From contig CBDCUW010000005.1 of NCBI GenBank assembly GCA_965222745.1, positions 1,612,001-1,676,000 of the forward strand: 64,000 bases of DNA. The letters run 5' to 3'. How positions within the stretch are numbered: position 1 is the first letter of the stretch; each line of letters begins with the position of its first letter. The translations under genes and the position numbers were made by a program. The notes beneath the pieces are model-generated. The model was not told the origin of the DNA. It searched no databases and saw nothing but the letters and a program-made list of their open reading frames with translations. This stretch comes from CBDCUW01 sp965222745 (GTDB lineage: Bacteria > Planctomycetota > Planctomycetia > Pirellulales > Pirellulaceae). Of the stretch, positions 46,425 to 53,232 are shown piece by piece.

Positions 46425-47468
46425 TCAGTCTTTGGGGACGATTCCACCAAGCTTCCCTACCGGCATCCTCCAGAACAAAACCGCCAACAATGTCAGCAGA
46501 ATACAAGTCGTCCCCACCGCGACCAACGTACTGCTCATCGGCTTGCCTTCACTTTGACGACCACGATTTGCCGCGGCGAGGTTCACCTGAGTAGCGCGAA
46601 TGACGTTATCGAGGACCTCGATCCCGCCAGGCACCTGCTCGCGCCGTTGTTCATCCATGAACTCGATCAACGTCCCCGGCGGCGGCGTGAACTCAAAAAA
46701 CTCGTCTTCCAACGAATTCACTCGCAACTCGGTAAGCTGGTATGTCGAATCCAATCCAGCAGATAAGCCTTGGGGAGTGATTCGGTGTGAAATACGACGA
46801 CCAAGCCGCGGCAAATAAGCGTCATCGGCAACCTGCTGAAACTCGCCGAGACGATACTCGACTGCGAACCCTTCACCTGGAATGATCCTACGCCGCAGCG
46901 CGAACCCCATGCCCGGATCAATCCACAACTTCTCCCCATCCTCCGCCTCAAGGACTTCGCAAGCCGCGCCGTCAACATCCTCCCTGCCGACACACTGAAA
47001 GTTCTTCTTGGTGAAAACGAACGGTATCGGGAAAGTGAAAAGATGTCGCTGGGGAATGCGGTCGCCTGGAGGCCACCAGCCGAGAATCTCCACAATGACC
47101 GGAGCCTGAACCTTGAGCGCTGACTCAGAATCGGCGAGTTGCTTGGAACACTCGAACCAACGGGTTTGTTCATTGAACAAGTCAAGCCCCCTGTCGGTCA
47201 ACCATGTCTTGTGGTGGTTCAAATCATAACGCTCAGGTATCGAGCGGTAGAAATGAACATTCTCACAAAACCGATTCTTTCCTTTGGCCGCATAGACATG
47301 CCGCGTGTATTCCCCATCGGTCGCCCCGGTAGTTGTACAACGGTACTCAACATACACGTCTCGAATCGAATCGAAACGGGCTTTCATTGCCGATTGAATT
47401 TCAGCAACATCACCCGCACACACTGCCGGTGCGGTACAAGCCAATATGACCAATAGAGTAATTCTCAT
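46425..47468 (-). CDS. LolA-like exported protein with C-terminal membrane anchor
   Basis: A 347-residue protein starting MRITLLVILACTAPAVCAG, a signal peptide. The start overlaps the stop of the upstream gene (ATGA). The middle resembles a LolA-type fold, with the segment CEVLEAEDGEKLWIDPGMGF followed by ALRRR. The upstream gene has the matching CVLIETEEGRDRYWLAHDLG and AVKKR, so the two are paralogues. Near the C-terminus is a membrane helix (TLVAVGTTCILLTLLAVLFW). It is the last gene of the six-gene operon. A role in binding or presenting the peptide or its lipid partner is speculation. Confidence 0.62.
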   Translation of the reverse strand: MRITLLVILACTAPAVCAGDVAEIQSAMKARFDSIRDVYVEYRCTTTGATDGEYTRHVYAAKGKNRFCENVHFYRSIPERYDLNHHKTWLTDRGLDLFNEQTRWFECSKQLADSESALKVQAPVIVEILGWWPPGDRIPQRHLFTFPIPFVFTKKNFQCVGREDVDGAACEVLEAEDGEKLWIDPGMGFALRRRIIPGEGFAVEYRLGEFQQVADDAYLPRLGRRISHRITPQGLSAGLDSTYQLTELRVNSLEDEFFEFTPPPGTLIEFMDEQRREQVPGGIEVLDNVIRATQVNLAAANRGRQSEGKPMSSTLVAVGTTCILLTLLAVLFWRMPVGKLGGIVPKD

Positions 47469-48784
47469 GATTCCAGTTTCGCCGCTGTAGTTTGCCAACG
47501 ATTGTATGCCAACGAACCGAGCACCAACGCGATGAAGCAGACGATGAATCCGCGTTGAGCATACTTGCGAAACTCCACCCGTCGCCTGGATTGCTCAATC
47601 TTAGCGATCATTTTCTTCGCCGCAGCATCCATCTGCGATTCCTCGGCCGGCATCACGTAGCCCAACACCATCCCTTCACCGTTCGGTGTTTTCATCTTGT
47701 AGCGATCGTCCCACACCAGCAGCCCGGTTTGGAATTTGAGCTCTTTCAATTCGTCCACAGGCTGATTGCAGGTCACTTCGTCGATGACATACTCATGACG
47801 ATGAAGCCCAACTCCTCGATACTCTTCCGGTGCGCCAGGTCCACCACACTTGTCCAAGGTGATGTAACGTGGGAACCATATGCCAGGTAGATCTTCTTGA
47901 AACTTATCATTGCTCCAAATACGGCGCGGGATGGTGGTGTCACTGTAAAACTGCACTCGTTTTTTGACGGCGTAGCCCAAGTCATGTGCTAACCAGTACC
48001 GATCACGGCCTTCTTCCGTTTCGATCAGTACGCAACGAATACCGTCGACATCGGTCGATTCAACAATCACTTTGAACCCTAGGCTCGATAGAGCGAACTT
48101 GATGGGCGGATCGTCAGACTTTTCTTTCTGAAAAACGCTGGCGATCGCCAGCCCCACTGCGAACGGAAAATCACGTTTAAAAAAAGGCCCGTCGCTATCG
48201 AGTTTACTGGTATCAATGATTTCAGCCCGCCCTTCCTCCCCCCAGATCCGTCGCAGCCACTGCCCATCAAAAAAATTGGCGCGATGGGCTTTCATTCGAG
48301 TCACGTAAAGCTTGTTGTTTTTCCCCTGAGGATCCGAGGACCTCGAAAGCTCTTCGGCTAGTTTGGGATGCTTGGCTCGGAACTCCTTCTGGCCAATCGG
48401 CTTTCCCATCTCGGACGGGTGAATTGTCTTTTCCGGTTCTCTACCGCCCCACGATTCCCAATCGGGTTTGACATCCGGTAGCAACCATGCGACTTCCCCC
48501 GGCCCACGAAAACTATGAAAACGCCTCTCCCCCCCAACCGCGTAAACGGAGTATCGAGAAACCGGCAAGAAGTCCATGCCAATGTAACGACGAACTGCAA
48601 ACGCATCGGCAAGAAACAAGACATTGCTCTCATACCTGACCACAAACCTTTCAAGACTCGATGTATCGTCGGTCAATTTGGCTACGATTTTTTCTCGTAG
48701 ACTCTCGTCGGCTGTCGAGACTCGCCCTGCTGGTTGCGATAGAACAATCGCTGCAAGTCCATAGAAAAAGCATTGTCTGGTCAC
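47465..48784 (-). CDS. Exported LolA-like paralogue with C-terminal membrane anchor
   Basis: A 439-residue protein. The GTG at 48784 is chosen because it overlaps the C39 gene stop (GTGA) and begins a signal peptide (TRQCFFYGLAAIVLSQPAG); a longer ATG frame from 48910 would overlap the peptidase gene by over 120 bases. The mature part has YESNVLFLADAFAVRRYIG and CVLIETEEGRDRYWLAHDLG, similar to the next gene. The C-terminus has a membrane helix (GFIVCFIALVLGSLAYNRW). All gene junctions here are 4-base overlaps, so it is one translation unit with the peptidase. Confidence 0.6.
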   Translation of the reverse strand: MTRQCFFYGLAAIVLSQPAGRVSTADESLREKIVAKLTDDTSSLERFVVRYESNVLFLADAFAVRRYIGMDFLPVSRYSVYAVGGERRFHSFRGPGEVAWLLPDVKPDWESWGGREPEKTIHPSEMGKPIGQKEFRAKHPKLAEELSRSSDPQGKNNKLYVTRMKAHRANFFDGQWLRRIWGEEGRAEIIDTSKLDSDGPFFKRDFPFAVGLAIASVFQKEKSDDPPIKFALSSLGFKVIVESTDVDGIRCVLIETEEGRDRYWLAHDLGYAVKKRVQFYSDTTIPRRIWSNDKFQEDLPGIWFPRYITLDKCGGPGAPEEYRGVGLHRHEYVIDEVTCNQPVDELKELKFQTGLLVWDDRYKMKTPNGEGMVLGYVMPAEESQMDAAAKKMIAKIEQSRRRVEFRKYAQRGFIVCFIALVLGSLAYNRWQTTAAKLES

Positions 48785-49488
48785 GTTTTCACACGCCTTG
48801 TTTTGAAAGTGTTGAAGGTCACGGCAATCAGCAGTGCTGCTGCGGCGCCAACCCATAGAAAATTCGTCCACGTCTGGCCTCCGGCGGTGACCAGCAAATA
48901 CCCGCTCCATCGCTCATGAAATTTCTGCGGCTCCCACTGTGAAATCTTGGCTGTCGTTCCGTCGATGGTGGTGATTCGCCGATCATTTGCAGCGACCACA
49001 ACCACATAGTGGCCCATGTCCTCGATCACATGAAAATGCGCGATCACCGGAAGTTCCATACTCAACAAGCTCTCCGGAGTCGCCTTCACCACGCGGCAAT
49101 CAACGCCACGATTCTCTGCTGCATCTCGCAAATCTTTTAGCGTCACCCCCTGAAGGTTGGCCTCCAGCTCCCTCACCAAATGGTCGTAGGAAACCGACGC
49201 GTTGTTCATTTTCAGGAAGGTGTATAACGAATTCGCACCACACCGATTGACCGTCCTCCATGCCTCATGATCGACCGTCGACGCCATTTCGATGATTGAC
49301 TCCCTATCCATGGCCGATTCCAAGTCCATCGTCGACTCCTTATCAGTGGTATCGCCTTTGTCGTTGACCACTTCGCCAGGAATCGTCGCCTCCTCGTCAG
49401 TAGCCGATTCTGCAAAAACTGGCTCGACAGAAGCTACCAACAAACCGAGCTGCAACAAGCAAGCCGAGATCGAGACAAGAGTTTTCAC
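48781..49488 (-). CDS. Stand-alone membrane-anchored C39 family peptidase
   Basis: A 235-residue protein. The GTG at 49488 is preferred (GGGGGG lies 7 bases upstream; a signal peptide TLVSISACLLQLGLLVAS follows), with an ATG at 49515 as alternative. After a linker with D-x-E-S repeats, residues 78-200 match the C39 cysteine peptidase fold: catalytic Cys83 in NRCGANSLYTF, LQGVTLKDLRDAAENRGVD, His160 in MGHYVVVVAAND and Asp176 in TTIDGTT. Known C39 domains cut after double-glycine leaders and are usually fused to ABC exporters; here there is no transporter, only a C-terminal helix (FLWVGAAAALLIAVTF). With a signal peptide it would act outside the cytoplasm. Its likely substrate is the next gene upstream. 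Confidence 0.78.
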   Translation of the reverse strand: MKTLVSISACLLQLGLLVASVEPVFAESATDEEATIPGEVVNDKGDTTDKESTMDLESAMDRESIIEMASTVDHEAWRTVNRCGANSLYTFLKMNNASVSYDHLVRELEANLQGVTLKDLRDAAENRGVDCRVVKATPESLLSMELPVIAHFHVIEDMGHYVVVVAANDRRITTIDGTTAKISQWEPQKFHERWSGYLLVTAGGQTWTNFLWVGAAAALLIAVTFNTFKTRRVKT

Positions 49489-49519
49489 GGATTCGCCCCC
49501 CAGGAAAATGGACAAGTAT

Positions 49520-49557
49520 GCTTGGTGCCAGGGAATGCACGCTCCCCGACACCAAGC
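49520..49557 (-). promoter_or_regulatory. Intercistronic hairpin between peptide and peptidase genes
   Basis: GCTTGGTG (49520-49527) and CACCAAGC (49550-49557) form an 8-bp stem, with a further inner pairing (GGGGA/TTCCCT on the transcript). It lies in the 109-base gap between the peptide stop (49598) and the peptidase start. It lacks a U-run, so it would act as an RNA processing or stabilising site, or a weak attenuator, which could raise peptide mRNA relative to the downstream genes. This role is inferred. Confidence 0.5.
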
Positions 49558-49597
49558 AATCGCATCGTCGGCTAGACGACTCGGTTACGACAAGAAA

Positions 49598-50017
49598 CTA
49601 GATCATAATCGTTGAACTCGAACTGGAACTTGAACTGCTGTCGCACCCATCTTCGTACATACCCTGGCCGCAGGCATTGCCGCTGCAACCGTCGCACACG
49701 GCACTCACGGCGACACAACGGTATGGTCCGTGCCCATTATTACCAATAACATCTCGAGTCGGCTCGCATCCTTGCTCGGGACATGCCGGCGGTTCTCCTG
49801 GTCCATGTAGGTCATTGCACCGCGGAAAGTTGTCCGAGGTGTAGTAAACCGGACACGAACTCATCGTCGTACTCGAACTCGAACTCGAACTGGTTCCTCC
49901 GAATACGGCGGAAGCTTCGGTGTCCGATACGCTTGTCACCACGCCGCTGTCAAAAGTGAATGCGGCAGCGCCCAGCAACAACGTCAACGATGCACAAATC
50001 GAAAATAGGTTTTTCAT
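49598..50017 (-). CDS. Exported Cys-rich peptide with GG-type leader and poly-Ser tracts
   Basis: A 139-residue predicted precursor, start MKNLFSICASLTLLLG at 50017 with GGGG 8 bases upstream. Residues 1-20 look like a Sec signal. Residues 30-41, VSDTEASAVFGG, match the double-glycine leader pattern (hydrophobic-S-x-x-E-x-x-x-V-x-G-G) cut by C39 peptidases. The part after Gly41 starts with Thr42 and a run of seven Ser (43-49), ends with a run of nine Ser (127-135) followed by TIMI, and has nine Cys (55, 67, 79, 84, 101, 108, 111, 116, 125). The Ser runs are coded by agttcg-type repeats. No relative is recognised. It sits directly before the C39 gene. Secreted antimicrobial, adhesin or signalling peptide are all possible. 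Confidence 0.68.
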   Translation of the reverse strand: MKNLFSICASLTLLLGAAAFTFDSGVVTSVSDTEASAVFGGTSSSSSSSTTMSSCPVYYTSDNFPRCNDLHGPGEPPACPEQGCEPTRDVIGNNGHGPYRCVAVSAVCDGCSGNACGQGMYEDGCDSSSSSSSSSTIMI

Positions 50018-50109
50018 TTGAAAGCCCCAAAAAAAGGTGTAACTCGAAACAAGAATCAAAGAAACGATAGTGTGGTTGTTCCTATAGGCCCCTCCCATGA
50101 ACGAGTTGG

Positions 50110-51255
50110 TTACGATTTCGGCTCCCTGGACTGTTTGAGAAGCCGCACTGCATTGACGGCATGCGTGTAAGGACAATAGTTGTTGGCAATCACCTCGCGC
50201 GACTCGGACAGCACGGCACCCTGCAGCCAACGGGAACCGCGAAAAAAACATTCATCCGTCGGCCGCATTTCCGGCGGCAACAGCATCAACCATTCCAAAT
50301 GATGCCCCGTCGCCAAGACCCGGTTGACTCGAAGTTGCACCAGTTGTTGTTCGTTCATTTCCGCTTCCGAAACGTCTTCCAGCGGCTGGCCTTCCAGCTC
50401 AAAAAACCAATTGACTTCCCAAAAACCGTCGGCGTGTTGTGTCTGTTGTAGGTATCGACTGACCTCTTCCAGCCGATCCTTCAACCGGGTCGCGTTTTCG
50501 GAACGGAGCAACTGCTGCTTTTGGTCGACCAGAAAGAGTGCCGTCATGCAATACAGCAGGTGAGTTCCGGAGCAGGTCGCATTGAACGACTTGCCGAGCA
50601 AGTATTCGCACAATGAATCGAAGTCGTATTCCTTTCCGAACTTGTTGACCCATGTCTTTTCTGGTGGCAGATACAACACCAGGGAAAGAGCTGACCATTC
50701 GATTTCTTTTCGGTCGAAGCTGAAGGTCAAGATCGCGTCGTCCAACAGGTCCTGCACCGTCGCCGTCGAGCCGCTTGAAAACTCAATCGGCTGCGTCAGC
50801 GGCACACCCAGCGCGGCAAAGGTCGCTAAGATCTGCAGGTCGTGCGACTGCTGGGATGATTCCACGTACGCTCTGGGCCGGGGCACGGTGATCGCCCTGA
50901 CACCATACGGTGTCTTGATCAAGCCAAATCCGCCCAGATGCTGATTGCTCAGGCTCTCGTTGGTTAGCAACTGCAAAAATGAACAGGCCTCCTCAGCATC
51001 CTGGTAAACCTTGAAATCAGGGCCCTCAAAGCGAATCGCATGCAAGACGGTCGAAATATGCTTGGGTTCTTTCGAACGCACTCGGCCCAACATCTGGGCA
51101 TAGGTACCATCGTCCACCGAATCGACAAGACTGACTCTCGCCACAAGCCGCGCGGGATCGGGTGTTGACAGACTCACCTCCCCTTGCCGAAAACAAGCAG
51201 GAAAGACCGTCAGGGCGACGAGCATCACGAGTAACCAAAACGCTCGTTTTTTCAT
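50110..51255 (-). CDS. Lipoprotein, possibly alpha-helical toroid
   Basis: A 381-residue lipoprotein (signal with lipobox-like FPAC at residues 18-21, MKKRAFWLLVMLVALT start). The mature part is mostly helical, with CSGTHLLYCMTALFLVDQ, HADGFWEVNWFFELEG and TGHHLEWLMLLPPEMRP, a repeat-like pattern that resembles alpha/alpha-barrel proteins (prenyltransferase/terpenoid-cyclase-like) of planctomycetes. This fold is a low-confidence guess; no active site is assigned. The start overlaps the stop of the glycosyltransferase gene (ATGA), and the peptide gene follows 92 bases later. Confidence 0.55.
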   Translation of the reverse strand: MKKRAFWLLVMLVALTVFPACFRQGEVSLSTPDPARLVARVSLVDSVDDGTYAQMLGRVRSKEPKHISTVLHAIRFEGPDFKVYQDAEEACSFLQLLTNESLSNQHLGGFGLIKTPYGVRAITVPRPRAYVESSQQSHDLQILATFAALGVPLTQPIEFSSGSTATVQDLLDDAILTFSFDRKEIEWSALSLVLYLPPEKTWVNKFGKEYDFDSLCEYLLGKSFNATCSGTHLLYCMTALFLVDQKQQLLRSENATRLKDRLEEVSRYLQQTQHADGFWEVNWFFELEGQPLEDVSEAEMNEQQLVQLRVNRVLATGHHLEWLMLLPPEMRPTDECFFRGSRWLQGAVLSESREVIANNYCPYTHAVNAVRLLKQSREPKS

Positions 51256-52742
51256 CCTTTCTGCTCCCTTGGTTCGTACAGCGAGACATAGAAACTTTCT
51301 TCAGCCGTATTCACCTCTTCAAACAGAACGAGGCGTAAATCGGGATGAAAAAGCCCGGAAGTGTTGAGCGTTCCTGAGGTGAAGATGTACCACAATCGTC
51401 CGCTATGCTGCTTGGCGAGTTCGTCACGCGAAATCGACTGAACACCGCTATAGGAATTGATCGTGTCGAACAGAACATTGCTGTTTCCCGAATCCAAAAA
51501 CTTCAGGTCGGTCTGCCGCAAATAGAATTTCATGGTGTGAAAGAGATATTGCTTTCGCGCAACAACCAAGTCGCCTTCTTGTCGATGATCGACGACGATC
51601 TGCGCCGCTGCCGCAGCACCGGGTGTCGGAGAAGCAACCAACGCTTGACCTCGGGCGCAGGAAAACGCGAAGATCGCCAAACAGGCCACCGGAAAAATGG
51701 GCCGAAATCGATCCGTATTCAGAATGCAAATCAATCCAACGATGCCAAACGGCATCACGATGCAAGAAACCAGGGGCGCGTCGAATCGAGTGGTAGCCAA
51801 CGGATAAATGACAACCCCCAGTGACGCAGCCAGCAGGAGACCGATGAAGGTGGAACTGCGAAAACGCAGAAAACATAATCCCGCGATGGTGACCGCCAGC
51901 GGCAGAAGAATCCAAACACTGGAGGTACCGGTCGGACCGAGCACGACGTCGGCGGGACCACTGAGATAGCCGAGCCGACTGAACTCGATGACGTAACTAT
52001 GATCGGCGGCAATCACGCCGGAGAAGAAGAGTGGAAAAGCAACCAGCAGAACTGCTGGGATCAACAACCAAGGAATTCTGGAATATCCCTTTTCATAGAT
52101 CAGGATGGCTGCCATCACCACAAACTGAGCGACCGCGATTGCCCAGCCCCCTTCAAACGACAGCGCAAATGCAAATGCGATGCAGCCGTAAAGCCCGGCA
52201 ATCAAACCGCTGTGAAAAAATGGTTTCGACCGACCTTTTGGAGATTCTGCGTTTTCGCTGGACCGGCCGACGACAAAAAGAGCAGCCGAATAGGTGAGCA
52301 TGAAAGCGAGCGCCAGTTGCAGCGCCGCGGGATTGGCGCGAATCATTTCCTCCACGCGAAAAGGGCTGATCGCAATCAACACCGCCACCACGAGTCCGCA
52401 ACGCGAGCCGACCACAGGATCGCGAATCGCAAGCTTGGTCAACAAAAACCCGCAGAGGGTGGTGATGATCCCACACAAAATCGAAAGTGATCGAAGCGCG
52501 AAGATCGAATCACCAAAAACGGAACTCCACAGATGGAGAACCACGTAATACAGTGGCGGCCAACCCACTTGCCCAGTCGCTGCAACGGTATCGGCCAGGT
52601 CGAGCGACGAAAGACGCCAAGCTACAACTTCATCCCGATAAATCTCATGATGGGCTGCCAACACAACGTCGGCTGCCAGAATGCCCACTAAGATTGCGAT
52701 GAGTAAAAAGTGCAATTCCAATGAATGGAATAGATATTTCAT
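51252..52742 (-). CDS. GT39/ArnT-like membrane glycosyltransferase
   Basis: A 496-residue polytopic protein with about 11-12 membrane segments. The ATG at 52742 has GGAGGGG 4 bases upstream. The N-terminal periplasmic loop shows the acidic pair Asp37-Glu38 (IYRDEVVAWRLS) and the segment GWPPLYYVVLHLWSSVFGDS, both typical of GT-C enzymes such as ArnT and protein O-mannosyltransferases that use lipid-linked sugars. Members act on lipid A or on Ser/Thr of exported proteins. It is the first gene of the operon that encodes a poly-Ser peptide, which makes O-glycosylation of that peptide a plausible hypothesis. Substrate not proven. Confidence 0.72.
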   Translation of the reverse strand: MKYLFHSLELHFLLIAILVGILAADVVLAAHHEIYRDEVVAWRLSSLDLADTVAATGQVGWPPLYYVVLHLWSSVFGDSIFALRSLSILCGIITTLCGFLLTKLAIRDPVVGSRCGLVVAVLIAISPFRVEEMIRANPAALQLALAFMLTYSAALFVVGRSSENAESPKGRSKPFFHSGLIAGLYGCIAFAFALSFEGGWAIAVAQFVVMAAILIYEKGYSRIPWLLIPAVLLVAFPLFFSGVIAADHSYVIEFSRLGYLSGPADVVLGPTGTSSVWILLPLAVTIAGLCFLRFRSSTFIGLLLAASLGVVIYPLATTRFDAPLVSCIVMPFGIVGLICILNTDRFRPIFPVACLAIFAFSCARGQALVASPTPGAAAAAQIVVDHRQEGDLVVARKQYLFHTMKFYLRQTDLKFLDSGNSNVLFDTINSYSGVQSISRDELAKQHSGRLWYIFTSGTLNTSGLFHPDLRLVLFEEVNTAEESFYVSLYEPREQKG

Positions 52743-52768
52743 GGTGCCCCTCCAAGAAATCTCGTTCG

Positions 52769-52797
52769 AGTTTATGGGTCGCACCAGACCGAGTCAA
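52769..52797 (-). promoter_or_regulatory. Sigma-70-like promoter of the peptide operon
   Basis: On the minus strand TTGACT (52797-52792) and TAAACT (52774-52769) are 17 bases apart, 5/6 and 4/6 matches to the housekeeping consensus. The ribosome site GGAGGGG (52753-52747) and the ATG (52742) follow, giving a leader of roughly 20-30 bases. It would drive the whole glycosyltransferase-to-LolA operon. Confidence 0.5.
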
Positions 52798-52927
52798 GCA
52801 GTTTTCTGTCACGAATTGACTTTTAATCTCTCGCTTGTTGAATTCATTGATTTCGGAATTTCTTGGCGGACAACAGGTCACTCAGGTAGGCAACCTGAAC
52901 ACCGCTGAGAGCGTGTCTTCCGATATC

Positions 52928-52990
52928 GTAGGCCGACTTGTCCCCAAGTCGGCAAGTGCAGGATCGCCGACTTGAGACAAGCCGGCCTAC
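52928..52990. repeat. Dispersed palindromic repeat, copy C (head-to-head pair)
   Basis: A GTAG-GCCGACTTG-tccc-CAAGTCGGC unit (52928-52953) faces an inverted copy ending CCTAC at 52966-52990 with one change in the stem. Together they form a small element with inverted ends, like a miniature transposon. Confidence 0.85.
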
Positions 52991-52993
52991 CTC

Positions 52994-53035
52994 AAAAAAA
53001 ACACCTCGCGAAACATCGGTTTCGCGAGGTGTTTT
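52994..53035 (-). terminator. Terminator of tRNA-Ser
   Basis: A 17-bp perfect stem (52998-53014 and 53019-53035) with loop atcg. On the minus strand it is followed by a run of T (complement of a's at 52994-53000). It lies 10 bases beyond the tRNA 3' end. It is the clearest intrinsic terminator in the window. Confidence 0.9.
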
Positions 53036-53045
53036 GTGTGCCAAG

Positions 53046-53128
53046 CGGAGGACACGGGACTCGAACCCGCAGCCCCTTTCGGGGTACCTCAGTTCCAGTG
53101 AGGCTGCTCACCAATTCGCTTATCCTCC
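53046..53128 (-). tRNA. tRNA-Ser (anticodon GGA)
   Basis: An 83-base tRNA on the minus strand. The acceptor arms are GGAGGAT (53128-53122) and GTCCTCC (53053-53047), discriminator G at 53046. The anticodon loop is CTGGAAC between stems CCTCA and TGAGG, giving anticodon GGA, for UCC/UCU serine codons. A long variable arm (CCCCGAAAGGGG) is typical of class II tRNA-Ser. The T loop is TTCGAGT. CCA is not encoded (CTT follows). It sits downstream of rho on the same strand and ends at a strong terminator. Confidence 0.95.
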
Positions 53129-53232
53129 ATGGATCGCTCGCCCAATTGTCCTGCCAACGAGCGATGGCCAACCGATAGACATTTTGAGCGTCCGGGTGGT
53201 TCGCCGCAAGTCTTTGGACTCGCACCGGCAAG

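Larger units (their letters stand above)
52743..53045. other. Intergenic region between the peptide operon and tRNA-Ser
   Basis: A 303-base gap holding the operon promoter (52769-52797), inverted repeat copy C (52928-52990) and the tRNA terminator (52994-53035). No gene is seen. Confidence 0.6.

Noticed and set aside
53046..53128. tRNA-Ser as an integration (att) site for the neighbouring operon
   Set aside because: I looked for a second copy of the tRNA 3' end near 46.4 kb and saw none, and there is no integrase in the window.
46425..53128. Functional link between tRNA-Ser and the poly-Ser peptide
   Set aside because: Adjacency alone; the tRNA is downstream of rho with its own terminator, and the peptide's Ser codons (AGT, TCG) are not those read by anticodon GGA.
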